In this document: positions 8,001 through 17,700 of the stretch, piece by piece | Position numbering within the stretch: the first letter of the stretch is position 1 | Layout: the number at the start of each line of letters is the position of its first letter | Notes under the pieces: generated by a model | What the model was told of the DNA's origin: nothing | Seen by the model: the letters and a program-made list of their open reading frames with translations, nothing else | Database searches by the model: none | NCBI GenBank assembly: GCA_938010765.1 | Contig: CALLVX010000099.1 | Coordinates: 1 to 38,760 of the forward strand | From: an uncultured Flavobacteriaceae bacterium | GTDB lineage: Bacteria > Bacteroidota > Bacteroidia > Flavobacteriales > Flavobacteriaceae | Length of the DNA stretch: 38,760 bases | Reading direction: 5' to 3' | Made by a program: the position numbers and the translations under genes

Positions 8001-11000
8001 ACCACCTTCATCTTCTTTTGTGATAGGAATACTAAATGAACTTGAATTATTATTTAATTTAACAATACGGGTTTCAACGATTTTATTTTTTTTCTCCACA
8101 AATACGGTAACCGTAACATCCTCTGCACTGCTTGCAAGGGTCACCTTGGCCTTGTCACCTACCGTATAAGAACCTTTATCGGTTTTAGCCAAGAAAAGCT
8201 GCTTATCCGATAGTGTTTTATCCTTATCGCTAAAGAGCGTGGTCTGCGCTATGTCTTTTACCAATTGCCCAAATTTATCCTTGGTCTCGAGCTCAATGAT
8301 ATACTTTCCTGAACGCCATTTTTTTAAGTTATCAAACGTAATCTCGGTAGATTTTCCGGTGTCGAACTGCGATTCCCAAACTAGGCCCCCTTTTTCCCAT
8401 TGGCTTGAGTCGTGCTCGTTCCCATATGCATCATGCGGATAACTTTTTTTAAACGTCTCTTTTGTAAAGCCCTCATAATCGGGAGCAGGCCACGGTCGGT
8501 TACGCAAGACGTATTCAGGAGCTATCAATTTGTACATTTTCAGCGTTCCTTTCGCAGGTGTGAACTGCCCATTTAGATTGCTGGTCGAAATGCTCAATTT
8601 AGTCTCAATGGCATCTTTATCGATCATGTTACCTATATAAATAGTTGCGGTTATACTATGATACCCAACACGAACCGTAGTGGTAGCACTATGGGTTTCC
8701 CCATTAATATCGGTTACATCGGCCGTTACTTCGTAATTGAAGACTGGCAGGTCTTTTTTCGCCGTACCGTTGTCGGGCAGGGCCTTAAAGTTAATTTCAT
8801 AGTTTCCGGAGCTGTCGGTGGTGGTTTCCCCATGGGCTATTTCTTGCGGAGTACTATTGTAGTAAGGGCGATACCAATAATACCATCGAGGATAGTTTAC
8901 TACCCGGCGAACCGTATAACTTACCTTGGCATCTGTAATGGCACTTCCCGCATAAGCCAATGCATTTCCCTTAACGGTGATTTGATCGTTTACTTTATAA
9001 GTCTCTGTAACAGGGCCAAAAGAGGTATCGAATTTAGGGCGTTTGTATTCTTCTACAGAGAAAGAGGTACTACCTCTAAGTGTGTTTTTAGCTCCTTGGG
9101 CTTCCAAAACAAAATTACCCGTAAGGCCATTACTTGGCAATATAAATTCGCCAGAGAAAGAACCATATTCGTTGGTTTTAAATTCTTGTCTACTCACTTC
9201 TTGATAGTTGACATCTTTAAGAATCACGCTTACCGAAGTATTGGCAAGTACCAAAGAACGGGCCTCTGAACGAGCCACCGCAATGCCTTTGAAGTATAAG
9301 GGCTGCCCTGGGCGGTAGATACTACGGTCGGTAAATAAAAAAGCGACCTGATCACTATATGCTTTGTCTTGGTCATACTTTTGATTAATGTAAAACTCCC
9401 CGAAATGGGCTACTTCTTTATTGTTGGTTATTGTTAGCGTTACATTGTTCCAATACTGTTTGGAAAGGGGAACGCGCACCATCCCGTTTTGATCTGAGGA
9501 CATCGTCTTTTCAAGGAACCCCCTGTCATAATTTACTTGATATCGGATTTTTACCGAAGCACCAGAAATCGGTGAACCATTGTTACGGTCCACTATTTGA
9601 AATTGATGATGGGTATTTGTCTTGGTTTCGAAAATAGTAAGATCGGTCACCTGAACAGGACTGTAGGCAAAAGTACCATTAGCTCCTGTTTTGGTTTCCC
9701 CAAAAGGTTTGGCCAACAACAGATAGTGACCATTCACTAGAGGAGGAACCCCCACTTCGGTGGTATGGCTTTGATAATCACCTTCATTTTTTAAAGTTGC
9801 TTTCCATTCAGTGACTAACGGTAATTTTTCAATAAAAGCCAGCTTTTGCGGTTTTTCATATAGCTTCTCTAATTTTTCAAGTTGTTCAAGGGAAACCAGA
9901 TAAGCGCTTAACTGAAGCGAATTGTAGTTTTTATAGTTAACGAGCAGGCGGCCCTCTTTGTTCAGGGGAATATGACGTTCGGTGTTCAAGTACAGGTTCT
10001 TATCCAATAGCTGAGATTTCAACGCCTTGCACTTTTCGCTTGCTTTTGAATTTGGATATGTGGCAATTAGCTCCTCACAAATTTGTAAGGCCTCTTTCAG
10101 TTTCCAACGTACTTCCTTATTGGTCTTGGCATTGTAACCAGTACCCTGTTGTTGATATAAAACAGCAATCTGGTAACGATAAAGCCCTTCGGCACTACTT
10201 CCTTTTTTTGCCGCCGCCGCGTTGTTCAAAACCTCTAAATAGTGTTGGTCTTTGTTTGTGAAAGTGGCATTTTGATAAATGTATTGCAAGCGTTCAATAT
10301 CTATTTCTATAAACGCGGTATTGTCTGCATCGGGTACATGGCTGTTCAATAACATTTGATACAAATACAAGGCTTTCGCCTGAAGTGATGTTTGGTCTAT
10401 GGTAGTTATCTTCCTATTCAAAAAAGGAACTGCTTCGCAAAGCAACTCGGGATCATTGATTTCAAATTTATCGGCGGGTCTTGTGATGTTGTTTTCGCTG
10501 GTTTTGTAGAAGTCCAAGGCGGCATGCCCCAATAGATCTAGGAGGGCCGGGCGGTATGCTGAAGATCCTTTTTGTTTGTTTAAAATAGGCTCAAAATCGG
10601 CGACGGAGCTATTTCTAAGGCCACTTTCATTTTCCAAAGATTGCTCGAAGTGTAGCGTTATTTCTTGAAAAATAGTGGTCAGGTCCCAAGTACGAAAGTC
10701 CGAAGGGTCTACCTTGGTTTCCGTTTTGGTACGATTGTAAAACTTGTACCGGTTCTGCTGAAAGTACTGCCAATATAAATTGGCCAGATAGCTTTCCAAA
10801 ACATTTTTTGTTGGGAACGGCGCTTTCTCGATTTCGGTTTTAAAGGCATTTACGATCTTTAATTGTGCATCTTCCTCCAATGTCATTACATATTTAGAGG
10901 TATAGATCAACGCCTTGACAACTTGGGCCGAATTTTTCTCTTTTTTCGCCTTTTCCGAAATAGACTGGACTACTTTAAGAGCAGATTTGGTCAAGGCTTT

Positions 11001-11114
11001 GTCTTCAAGTTGTTCAACTTGTTTCCAAAGAGCTATAAAAGAATCGTTTTTGTCTTGCGCTTGCATCATATTTGAAAATAGAATGATTATTGCTATGGTG
11101 AAAAACTGTTTCAT
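5010..11114 (-). CDS. Alpha-2-macroglobulin family protein with CSEQ thioester
   Basis: This 2034-residue envelope protein has a type I signal peptide (residues 1-19, ending MQA) and no lipobox. The first 500 residues are a helical/repeat-like region. An MG2-type module follows with TDRSIYRPGQ at about 595. At about 1180-1250 there is a low-complexity stretch rich in Met, Ala, Glu and Asp, which looks like a flexible bait or linker. The A2M domain begins near FFPQLQTDKEG (about 1266). The thioester motif CSEQ (Cys1489, bases 6639-6650) is intact, in the setting YPHECSEQLF. In known members the Cys-Gln thioester traps attacking proteases covalently. Escherichia coli YfhM sits beside pbpC; no penicillin-binding protein gene is nearby here. 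The gene stands alone between a convergent small gene and the cupin, and is longer than the roughly 1650-residue E. coli protein. Confidence 0.93.
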   Translation of the reverse strand: MKQFFTIAIIILFSNMMQAQDKNDSFIALWKQVEQLEDKALTKSALKVVQSISEKAKKEKNSAQVVKALIYTSKYVMTLEEDAQLKIVNAFKTEIEKAPFPTKNVLESYLANLYWQYFQQNRYKFYNRTKTETKVDPSDFRTWDLTTIFQEITLHFEQSLENESGLRNSSVADFEPILNKQKGSSAYRPALLDLLGHAALDFYKTSENNITRPADKFEINDPELLCEAVPFLNRKITTIDQTSLQAKALYLYQMLLNSHVPDADNTAFIEIDIERLQYIYQNATFTNKDQHYLEVLNNAAAAKKGSSAEGLYRYQIAVLYQQQGTGYNAKTNKEVRWKLKEALQICEELIATYPNSKASEKCKALKSQLLDKNLYLNTERHIPLNKEGRLLVNYKNYNSLQLSAYLVSLEQLEKLEKLYEKPQKLAFIEKLPLVTEWKATLKNEGDYQSHTTEVGVPPLVNGHYLLLAKPFGETKTGANGTFAYSPVQVTDLTIFETKTNTHHQFQIVDRNNGSPISGASVKIRYQVNYDRGFLEKTMSSDQNGMVRVPLSKQYWNNVTLTITNNKEVAHFGEFYINQKYDQDKAYSDQVAFLFTDRSIYRPGQPLYFKGIAVARSEARSLVLANTSVSVILKDVNYQEVSRQEFKTNEYGSFSGEFILPSNGLTGNFVLEAQGAKNTLRGSTSFSVEEYKRPKFDTSFGPVTETYKVNDQITVKGNALAYAGSAITDAKVSYTVRRVVNYPRWYYWYRPYYNSTPQEIAHGETTTDSSGNYEINFKALPDNGTAKKDLPVFNYEVTADVTDINGETHSATTTVRVGYHSITATIYIGNMIDKDAIETKLSISTSNLNGQFTPAKGTLKMYKLIAPEYVLRNRPWPAPDYEGFTKETFKKSYPHDAYGNEHDSSQWEKGGLVWESQFDTGKSTEITFDNLKKWRSGKYIIELETKDKFGQLVKDIAQTTLFSDKDKTLSDKQLFLAKTDKGSYTVGDKAKVTLASSAEDVTVTVFVEKKNKIVETRIVKLNNNSSSFSIPITKEDEGGFGISYSFTIYNSYQVGSVPISVPYPQKDLEIETLTFRDKLQPGTDETWSFKIKGTKGEKVAAELLASMYDASLDSFRGHYWSFDPVYRPYYYTNLYIQGQHGFGTDSFNVHYGDRNLYSYRTQYFDSFNWFGFYFGQGGLYGGRMRKMARASAPQASMEMNEMAMDAEESVDDAVGGMASGIVAKEQALSPGNKADKDEENQDSEKDGAAKDVDPVKIRKNLQESAFFFPQLQTDKEGDISFSFTTPEALTRWNLQLLAHTKTLESRYRTLQTVTQKELMVIPNAPRFLRQGDEIVISTKVANLTDKKLQGQAKLELINAVSGKAVTSKLLMTQNEPQNFIVDSLGNTQVSWRLKISEDVQAVQYKVVAKAGDYSDGEQNLLPVLTNRMLVTETLPMWVRSDQRKTFVLDKLKAYTSKTLKHHKLSLEITSNPAWYAVQALPYLMEYPHECSEQLFSRYYANSLASHIANGNPRIQEVFDQWRNSDALLSNLEKNQELKSLLIQETPWLRDAQSETEQKKRIALLFNLDKMKNEQANALRKLQSNQKSNGAWSWFTGGPDNRFITQHIASGMGHLKKLSVTSNLNKDQEQMLKRAVAYLDQEFLKEYDLMKRNTSNINNDHLSQTQIHYLYMRSFFKDFKTSARVAKITAYYKGQAQQYWMNKTLYSKGMLALILHRMNDSKTADLVVQSLEENSINSEELGMYWKENMASWYWYQAPIETQALLIEAFSEIQDNIETIDNLKIWLLKNKQTNKWSTTKATTEAVYALLLQGNDWLSVSEAVEVLVGGEKITPSKLENVKIEAGTGYYKTSWAGNEINPAMAEVQLDKKGEGIAWGALYWQYFEDLDKISGAETPLKLKKKLFIKTNTATGEEIKEITDKTTVHVGDLIRVRIELRADRTMEFVHMKDMRAAGFEPINVISKYKWQDGLGYYESTKDASTNFFFDYLPKGVYVFEYDVRANNAGEFSNGITTIQSMYAPEFSSHSEGVRVAISDLN

Positions 11115-11217
11115 ATATCAATTTTAGTACCGGGAAGGAAGAAATAAGCCTCATTTGCGGTATTAGTATAAAATTACGGAACAAATATGGTTTCGATAAC
11201 CGTAGCTGACAATTATA

Positions 11218-11248
11218 AGTGAGGGAATGCTATATCTGAGTGAGGGAA
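11218..11248. repeat. Direct repeat with 21-bp period upstream of the A2M gene
   Basis: AGTGAGGGAA occurs at 11218-11227 and again at 11239-11248, one copy per two helical turns. It lies about 105-135 bp upstream of the A2M start. LytTR regulators bind paired direct repeats with about this period, and a LytTR gene lies nearby, but the link is inference. Confidence 0.3.
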
Positions 11249-11360
11249 AAGGGAATATTTGTAGGATATTGATATTTTTAATACACAATTAGAACGACCA
11301 ATTTGTTATCAATATTAGTTGAATTTGTTATTTTAATGGGTTGTTGGATTTGCAGTTCAG

Positions 11361-11678
11361 CTATTTATACTCATCCCTTGCGGGACTGAAGACATCCATT
11401 AGTTTGCATGGGGTCAATGCTTTTCCGCTATGTTTTTTGTGGGAGGCGATGACCACGATTTCCCCGGGGTGATATATTTTGGTCTTTCCGTCTAAAGTAA
11501 ATTGAAATTCCCCTTCGATTACATGCATAATCTGCTCGTTCACATGAGAGTGTTCGGGTACTACGGCACTTTTTTCCACTTCCCAGAAAACAAGACTCAT
11601 CGTCTCAGAGTGAATTAATTTACCATGGTAACCGGGCATTATTTCTTTAGATGGGATAGTCGCAAGTGTTAGGTCCAT
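11361..11678 (-). CDS. Small cupin-domain protein
   Basis: A 105-residue single-domain cupin. Motif 1 is visible as PEHSHVNEQIMHVIEGEFQF, with the two metal-binding histidines of HxH and the glutamate-like position that follows. Motif 2 is in YHPGEIVVIASHKKHSG, with its later histidine. Such proteins usually bind a divalent metal and act as small isomerases, dioxygenases or sugar-binding sensors. The substrate cannot be told. It has no signal peptide and is probably cytoplasmic. It lies downstream of the OmpA operon on the same strand but beyond that operon's terminator, so it likely has its own promoter in 11679-11719. Confidence 0.88.
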   Translation of the reverse strand: MDLTLATIPSKEIMPGYHGKLIHSETMSLVFWEVEKSAVVPEHSHVNEQIMHVIEGEFQFTLDGKTKIYHPGEIVVIASHKKHSGKALTPCKLMDVFSPARDEYK

Positions 11679-11719
11679 TGATTCAATTTTTCATTACTAA
11701 GATAAAAAGAATCTCGACC

Positions 11720-11763
11720 TAAAAAGAAAAGTCCCTAAAGGTTTTTAATGCCTATAGGGACTT
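11720..11763 (-). terminator. Intrinsic terminator of the adhesin/PorP/OmpA operon
   Basis: AAGTCCCTA (11729-11737) pairs perfectly with TAGGGACTT (11755-11763), and inner AGG/CCT pairs extend the stem. Read on the minus strand, the stem runs into TTTTCTTTTT. It lies 31 bp after the stop of the OmpA-family gene. Confidence 0.75.
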
Positions 11764-11793
11764 GTTGGTTGGTATTTCTTGTAAACGCTTTGT

Positions 11794-13779
11794 TTAATAC
11801 TCCACAAGCTGAAACTCGCTTCTACGGTTTTTCTGGTGTTGCTCCTTGCTGCATTCTTCTTCACAAGTAATCAAAGGTTTTGACTCTCCGTACCCTTTAA
11901 AACTAATTCTATTGGCATCGAGCCCACCAGTTTTCACTAGGTAATCGCGGCTCGATTGTGCTCTTTTTTCAGAAAGTACCTGATTGTAGCGATCGGTACC
12001 TCGATTATCGGTATGTGAATTGATGCGAATTTTAAGACTAGGATAGTCTTTTAATTTTACAATAAGATTGTCCAATAAGATTTTTGAGTCGGCTCGTATT
12101 TCCCATCGATCAAAATCAAAATAGATATACGGAATATCGAAATAGAGTTTTCCATCTGCCGAGGAGATTTTTGGGTCACGTTGGTCTTTCAAAAGATCGG
12201 CAATAATTTTCTTGGATTCCTCTGTGTCGTCCTGTGCAATCTGATTTGCGTCGAACAGTTTTCTAACCGGAATGTCGTGTTTGTCGTTGTTCACGGTATC
12301 AATTGTGATTTTTTGTGTGGTAGCACCGAATCCTACCGATTCGATTTCAAGGGTGTATTCCCCTGGGATAAGGTTTGCCGTAAATTGGCCTTCCTCGTCC
12401 AAGGTGTTTTCGTAGACTACCTCTCCTTCATCATTGATCAGTTTTACGGTCGCATTCGGAACGGGAACGCCGTTAATGGAATCCTTGATCTCAAAAAGGT
12501 TTACATACTCTCTGGTAAAGATTTCCCCAATTTGCTTAAAAGAAAAGATGTCATCGTTTCCAGAATCTCGGTTAGAGCTAAAGAACCCATTCTCCGTTGA
12601 ACTGTATGAAAGTGAAATATCATCGTACCGAGAGTTGATAGGAGCACCTAAGTTGATGGGGGTAGTGTAGTCGCCATCTTCCAAGCGTGCCACAAAAATA
12701 TCTAGCAATCCCAGTCCTAAATGTCCGTTCGAAGCAAAGAAAAGATGTCCTTCTTCTGAAACGTATGGGTATTGCTCTCTTTCTGGAGTGTTCACAACGG
12801 CACCTAAATTTTTGGGTGACCCAAAGCTACCGTTTTCGTCTAGTGAAACACTGTAAATATCATAACTTCCCAAAGAACCTTCGGCATCTGAGGAATAAAA
12901 TAGGGTACGCTCATCCTTGCTAAGCGCGGGGTGTTGGTAGTTGTAGTCATCCGAACAAAACGATAGTTTTTTAGGTTCAGACCAGTTATCTCCTGTTTTT
13001 TTGGAAACATAAAGTTGTACCTGATTCTTATCCTCATCGTTAAAAATGCGTTTCCCGTTTACTAGGTTGCTCCTAGAAATGTACATGGTGTTGCCATCAT
13101 TACTAAAGCAGACGGCGCCTTCGTGTAGGGCCGAGTTGATACTTTTCAATGCAGTTGCCTCTCCAACTCCTTTACTTTTTGCATCAACTGTGATAGCGTA
13201 GAGGTCTAGGAAAGGGCGATGTGTCCATTTGTATTCTTTGGAAGAAGTACCGCCTTCGCGATCTGAAGAAAAGTAAACCAAATCTTTCTTTTGTACGGCG
13301 GCGTAATCTGCCGCTGCCGAATTAAAGTTGGCCTTTTCTACTTCGAAATCTGCTTTTTTAAGCCGAATGGTCTCTACCATTTCTTTGGATGCAGCAACGT
13401 CGGGCACCGGTTGTCCTAATTTTTGCTTGTAGGCAACCAATTGATCAATGGCTTTTTCATAATCTCCGGTAGCCGAAAGAAATTGATAGTACATAAAATT
13501 GTACCGAGCATCAAAAGTGCCTTCGGGATTTGTAAAATCTCCACTTACCAATGCTTTCAAAGTTTCGACCCCCTGATCATACTGGTAAGTATTGTAATAA
13601 CAATTGGCTAATTGTTCCAATACGTGTTGTGTCCGGGTTTTGGACAAGGCTTTTTCATAGAGCTCTGCGGCTTTGATGAAATCTCCTTTTTTGAAGAGTC
13701 TGTGGGCCTTTGATACTTGTGCTTGCCCCGCAATGATTGCAAATAAGGCGATATATAATAGGATGTTGTTTCTTGACAT
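11794..13779 (-). CDS. TPR/PD40/carboxypeptidase-regulatory/OmpA protein (PorE-like architecture)
   Basis: This 661-residue protein has a signal peptide (about 1-20), TPR-like repeats (about 22-110) and WD40/PD40-type beta-propeller segments such as YFSSDREGG, TLFYSSDAEGS and FFSSNRDSGNDD (about 165-420). A carboxypeptidase-regulatory-like domain (about 425-505) and a C-terminal OmpA peptidoglycan-binding domain (about 540-661) follow, the last with HTDNRGTDRYN and NRRSEF. The order matches PorE of the Porphyromonas type IX secretion system, though there is no lipobox. Its start is 2 bp after the PorP/SprF-like gene's stop, and it ends the operon before a clear terminator. By family it should anchor the outer-membrane PorP-like protein and its adhesin to the cell wall. 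Confidence 0.9.
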   Translation of the reverse strand: MSRNNILLYIALFAIIAGQAQVSKAHRLFKKGDFIKAAELYEKALSKTRTQHVLEQLANCYYNTYQYDQGVETLKALVSGDFTNPEGTFDARYNFMYYQFLSATGDYEKAIDQLVAYKQKLGQPVPDVAASKEMVETIRLKKADFEVEKANFNSAAADYAAVQKKDLVYFSSDREGGTSSKEYKWTHRPFLDLYAITVDAKSKGVGEATALKSINSALHEGAVCFSNDGNTMYISRSNLVNGKRIFNDEDKNQVQLYVSKKTGDNWSEPKKLSFCSDDYNYQHPALSKDERTLFYSSDAEGSLGSYDIYSVSLDENGSFGSPKNLGAVVNTPEREQYPYVSEEGHLFFASNGHLGLGLLDIFVARLEDGDYTTPINLGAPINSRYDDISLSYSSTENGFFSSNRDSGNDDIFSFKQIGEIFTREYVNLFEIKDSINGVPVPNATVKLINDEGEVVYENTLDEEGQFTANLIPGEYTLEIESVGFGATTQKITIDTVNNDKHDIPVRKLFDANQIAQDDTEESKKIIADLLKDQRDPKISSADGKLYFDIPYIYFDFDRWEIRADSKILLDNLIVKLKDYPSLKIRINSHTDNRGTDRYNQVLSEKRAQSSRDYLVKTGGLDANRISFKGYGESKPLITCEEECSKEQHQKNRRSEFQLVEY

Positions 13780-13781
13780 GA

Positions 13782-14720
13782 TTAAAAGAATCTAGGTGAG
13801 GAATAGCGTTTGGCTCCTGAAAAACGGAAATTGTATAATAGCATTACTTCGTGGGTTCCAGAATTAAAGTCTCCCAGGTTGCTGGTCGTATAGTCATAGG
13901 CATAGCCCACGCGCAGGTCTGGTGTAATACCTATGTTGAAGAGGCCACTGATGGCATCGTCCAATCGGTATGATACACCTAGCTCGAAATTTCCATTGAT
14001 TCGCACGTTGGCATTAAAATCCATGGATATGGGCGCCCCTTGTACGCTTTTGAGCAGTACTGAAGGTTTCAGGTCAAGGTTCTCATTGATGGCGAATACG
14101 TATCCTGCGGTGGCGAATAAATGTAAGTTTTCATTTCCGAGGGCAGAGATGCCACTTTGGTCCGAAATATGCTTGTTTTTCAGAAAGTTGGGAGCCGAAA
14201 TACCCACATAAAAATTATCACCGTATAGATAGGCACCCGAACCGATATTGAAAAAGGTTTCGTTGACATTTTGAGAGAATGCAGGGTCACTGGTAAAGTC
14301 CCCGCTATTCAATTGAAAATCGCTGAAGCTGGTATCGAACAAGGTAACACCTGCCTTTAATCCTAAGGACAATCGTATGTTATCGTTCAATTGTAGCACA
14401 TATGCGAAATCTGCATAGATATTGTTTTCATTCAGCGCGCCGTCACCTATTTCGTCATTGATAAACGAAATACCGGCTTCGATGCGTTCGTTGATCGGTG
14501 TACGTAAAAAAGCGGTACCGGTTTTGGGTGCGCCTACAGCGCCTACCCATTGTGTGCGATAGAGTATTCCTGCATTGGCGACCCCTACATCAGAGGTAGC
14601 ATACGCTGGGTTGATTACACTCATGTTATACATGTATTGGGTATATTCGGGATCTTGTTGTGCCTTTAGGTACATACTTTGTACGAGGCCAAGAAAAAGT
14701 AATAAGGTTACTTTTTTCAT
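13782..14720 (-). CDS. PorP/SprF-family type IX secretion outer-membrane protein
   Basis: A membrane beta-barrel protein of about 312 residues. It has a signal peptide, MKKVTLLLFLGLVQ...LKAQ, then the family hallmark QQDPEYTQYMYNMSVINPAYA, and ends in an aromatic residue. In Flavobacterium johnsoniae, SprF is encoded next to SprB and is needed for its export. Type B substrates generally need a cognate PorP-like protein. Here it sits directly between a type B adhesin and a PorE-like protein. I chose the ATG at 14720 because it begins a normal signal peptide. An in-frame ATG at 14756, 5 bp after the adhesin stop, would add 12 polar residues and may be the translated start. Confidence 0.93.
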   Translation of the reverse strand: MKKVTLLLFLGLVQSMYLKAQQDPEYTQYMYNMSVINPAYATSDVGVANAGILYRTQWVGAVGAPKTGTAFLRTPINERIEAGISFINDEIGDGALNENNIYADFAYVLQLNDNIRLSLGLKAGVTLFDTSFSDFQLNSGDFTSDPAFSQNVNETFFNIGSGAYLYGDNFYVGISAPNFLKNKHISDQSGISALGNENLHLFATAGYVFAINENLDLKPSVLLKSVQGAPISMDFNANVRINGNFELGVSYRLDDAISGLFNIGITPDLRVGYAYDYTTSNLGDFNSGTHEVMLLYNFRFSGAKRYSSPRFF

Positions 14721-14761
14721 GAATTTGGTTTTTTGGGTGCGAATATTCATTTTCATCTCGT

Positions 14762-17700
14762 TTATCGATTTAGATATATTCTACCCTGTTGTGCTGGTAG
14801 GTTGTCTCTGTTGAAATTGAATATGTAGAAGTATACGCCGTTGGGCACTACGTTGTTTCCTGCTGCTCCGGCTTGGTTCGAGGTTCCGTCCCACGGAGCA
14901 ACGGCATTGTTGCCCATGAATACGAGGTTGCCATATCTATTGTAGATTTCTATGGTGTAATCTTCAAATAAGAATTCCACATCCCTAAGGTCATAGGCAT
15001 CATTGATGCCATCACCGTTTGGTGAGAATCCGTCGGGAATTAGTAAGGTGTAAACGCTGAGGTCGCAGGCCGTTAAATCAACGGTGATTTCAAGACGGTC
15101 GTTACTTTCACATCCGGTAGTGGCATTGAAAGTCGCGGCGTAATACGTGGTATTGTCCAACAAAAGATCGCTGGTGTTGAGTGCCGTTCCGGCTTCCACT
15201 GCATCGTACCAGACAACACTTAGTCCGGTAGCGACGGTAAGATTGGCTTCCAATTCTGCGATTGTTGGGCGTTCGACCCCGCACAATTCGTTCCCCATGG
15301 GGTTCAAGGTAGGAGGTGCATTATCGTTGACCGTAACATTAATGGCAATAGATGCCAAACTTCTACAACCATTGATATCTTCTTCAAAAGCGAAATAATC
15401 GCCGCTCACCAAGGCATCTACATCCGCGAATGGGGTACCGTTAGTCGCTGCGTCAAACCAAAGGACATTGTCACCAGTGGTTATAAAAGCGTTTAGTTCG
15501 GCCACGGTAGGGGCATCGATAAGACAGAATTCTACAGCGGTCTCTGACAACTGCGGAATCGCCGGGTCGCTGATCTGTATCGTTACTACTAGGCGGTTTG
15601 TACCTTCACAACCGGAGGGTACATCGGTTTCACTCACATGGTAGGTAGTACCGTCTACAAGAGCATCCGCACCGCTTAAGGCCGTACCGCCGGTGGCGGT
15701 CGGGTATACCTGTATGGTACCACCATTCTCAGGAATGATGTTGGCAATTAAATCGTTGATTATTGGATTGTCTAACGTACAAAAGATATTTCCGTCGGTA
15801 GCCAAACTAGGGGTCGGGTTAATAACGGTTATTGCTACGGTAGCATTCACATCTTGGCAAGCGCCAGAACCGAGCACTGTATAGGTATAGGTACCCTCGA
15901 CATTGGTGGCCGGATCAAATGTTCCGGTATCTCCATTGGCCAAGGTACTAGGGCCTGTCCACGTTCCTCCGGCGTTGGCCGTTACCCCCAATAAAGGGAA
16001 AAGGTCAAAGGCGGCATCGCTACCACAAGCGGTAGAGGTCGCGTTGGTACCCGCAATTCTTTCGATATTCACACCGACGGTTACGGTTGCGCTGTCACTT
16101 GGGCAAGCACTGGTTCCGCCTACGGTGTAGGTATAAACGCCAGCAACGTCTACCCCGGGTTCAAACAAGCCTGAACCACTTGCCAAGGCAGGTGCCCAAA
16201 CGCCTCCGGTGTCCGGTGCGCCTCCTAGAGAAGCAAATAAATCGGTAATCGGGTCATTCGTACACAGTTCTAAAGAACCGTCATCTCCAGCAGATAACTG
16301 ATTTGCGACCGTTACGATTACAATGGCTTCATCTCCAGGACAAGTTGCCGATGGACCCACGGTATAGGTATAGGTGTCTGCAGGATCTCCTCCAGGGTCA
16401 AATACGCCAGTGCCACTGGTTAAAGCTGGCGACCATGTGCCACCGGCATCGGCATTGGGCCCTAACAATGTAAACAAATCTAACGATGGATCGCCTTCAC
16501 AAAAAGCCTGGTTGGCATCGTTTCCGGCATCTGGCGCCTCTGTAACGGTTACGGTAATGGTTGCGGTATCGGGAATAGTACATGGTGCCGTAGACGCCAC
16601 GGTATAGGTATACATCCCTGAACCATCAACAGCCGGATCAAATACGCCGGTTCCACTATCAAGTAAAGGTGACCAGGTACCTCCGGCATCGGGCGTACCG
16701 CCTAATAAAGTGAAAAGGTCTACAGTTGGTTCGCTTGTACAAATTTCTAAAATGTCATCATCTCCGGCATCAGGTTCTTCTTGAATAGTTATGGTAACAT
16801 TGGCGATTACGTCAGGACAAGCGTTCACACCCGGAATGGTATAGGTGAAAACAAAAGCGCCAGGACCTAGTAATGAGGTATCCAAAGTGCCTTGATCTCC
16901 ATTGGTCGTTGCCTCTGGTCCGGTCCAAACTCCACCATTGTCAGGAGTTCCGCCCAATTCTCCAAAAAGATTGATACTTGCGATACTCGTGTCACAAAGA
17001 TTTAAAGCGTCATCAGTTCCTGGATCGGGAAGATCGTCAATACGTGCGATTGTTTCGTAGCGTCCCGTACTTTCACAAGGGAAGGTAGTTTGCGTTGCAA
17101 AATATGAGGTACCGTCTATCAAAGGGGTCGAGGGGTCCAATGGGGAGGTAGAAGTAGCGCTATTGTACCAACTAATATTGGTTCCGGTAGCCGAAAGGTC
17201 TCCTACCGTAAAATTTACCGGGTTGTTCGGATCAAAGCAAAAGAATTGTTCGGCAGGTCCGGTAGGTTCTCCCGGATCTATGATGGTGACTGTCGTTGGG
17301 AGTCGAATACTGATACATAAACCTTCTGTTTGTTGCACCCAATAGGTAACTCCGTCAATAAGAGGCTCGGCGCCCGTTAGCAAAGAGCCTCCGCTTTGCT
17401 CTGTATACCATTCGATACTGGTACCGTTGGCATTCAATTGGGCAATGGTATTCGTGTCAGAGGAACATCTAGATACGGCAACATCCACATTGGTCGGCGG
17501 TTCTCCCGAGATACTAACGGTAACTCCGGTACGCGGGGTTACACAAGACTCTGCAAGGTCGTCTACAAAATAGGTGACACCATCTTGTAAAACAATGTTA
17601 TTGGTGAAGGGTGCTCCTCCGGCTGCTGTTGCATACCAGGCAATGCCACCACCTTCGTCGGTAGCCACTAGGTCTAGGATGCGTGGGTTGTCTGCATCAC

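Noticed and set aside
8658-9269. 203-codon frame opposite the A2M gene
   Set aside because: It lies wholly within the strongly supported A2M coding sequence and its product has no domain sense; it is an antisense shadow.
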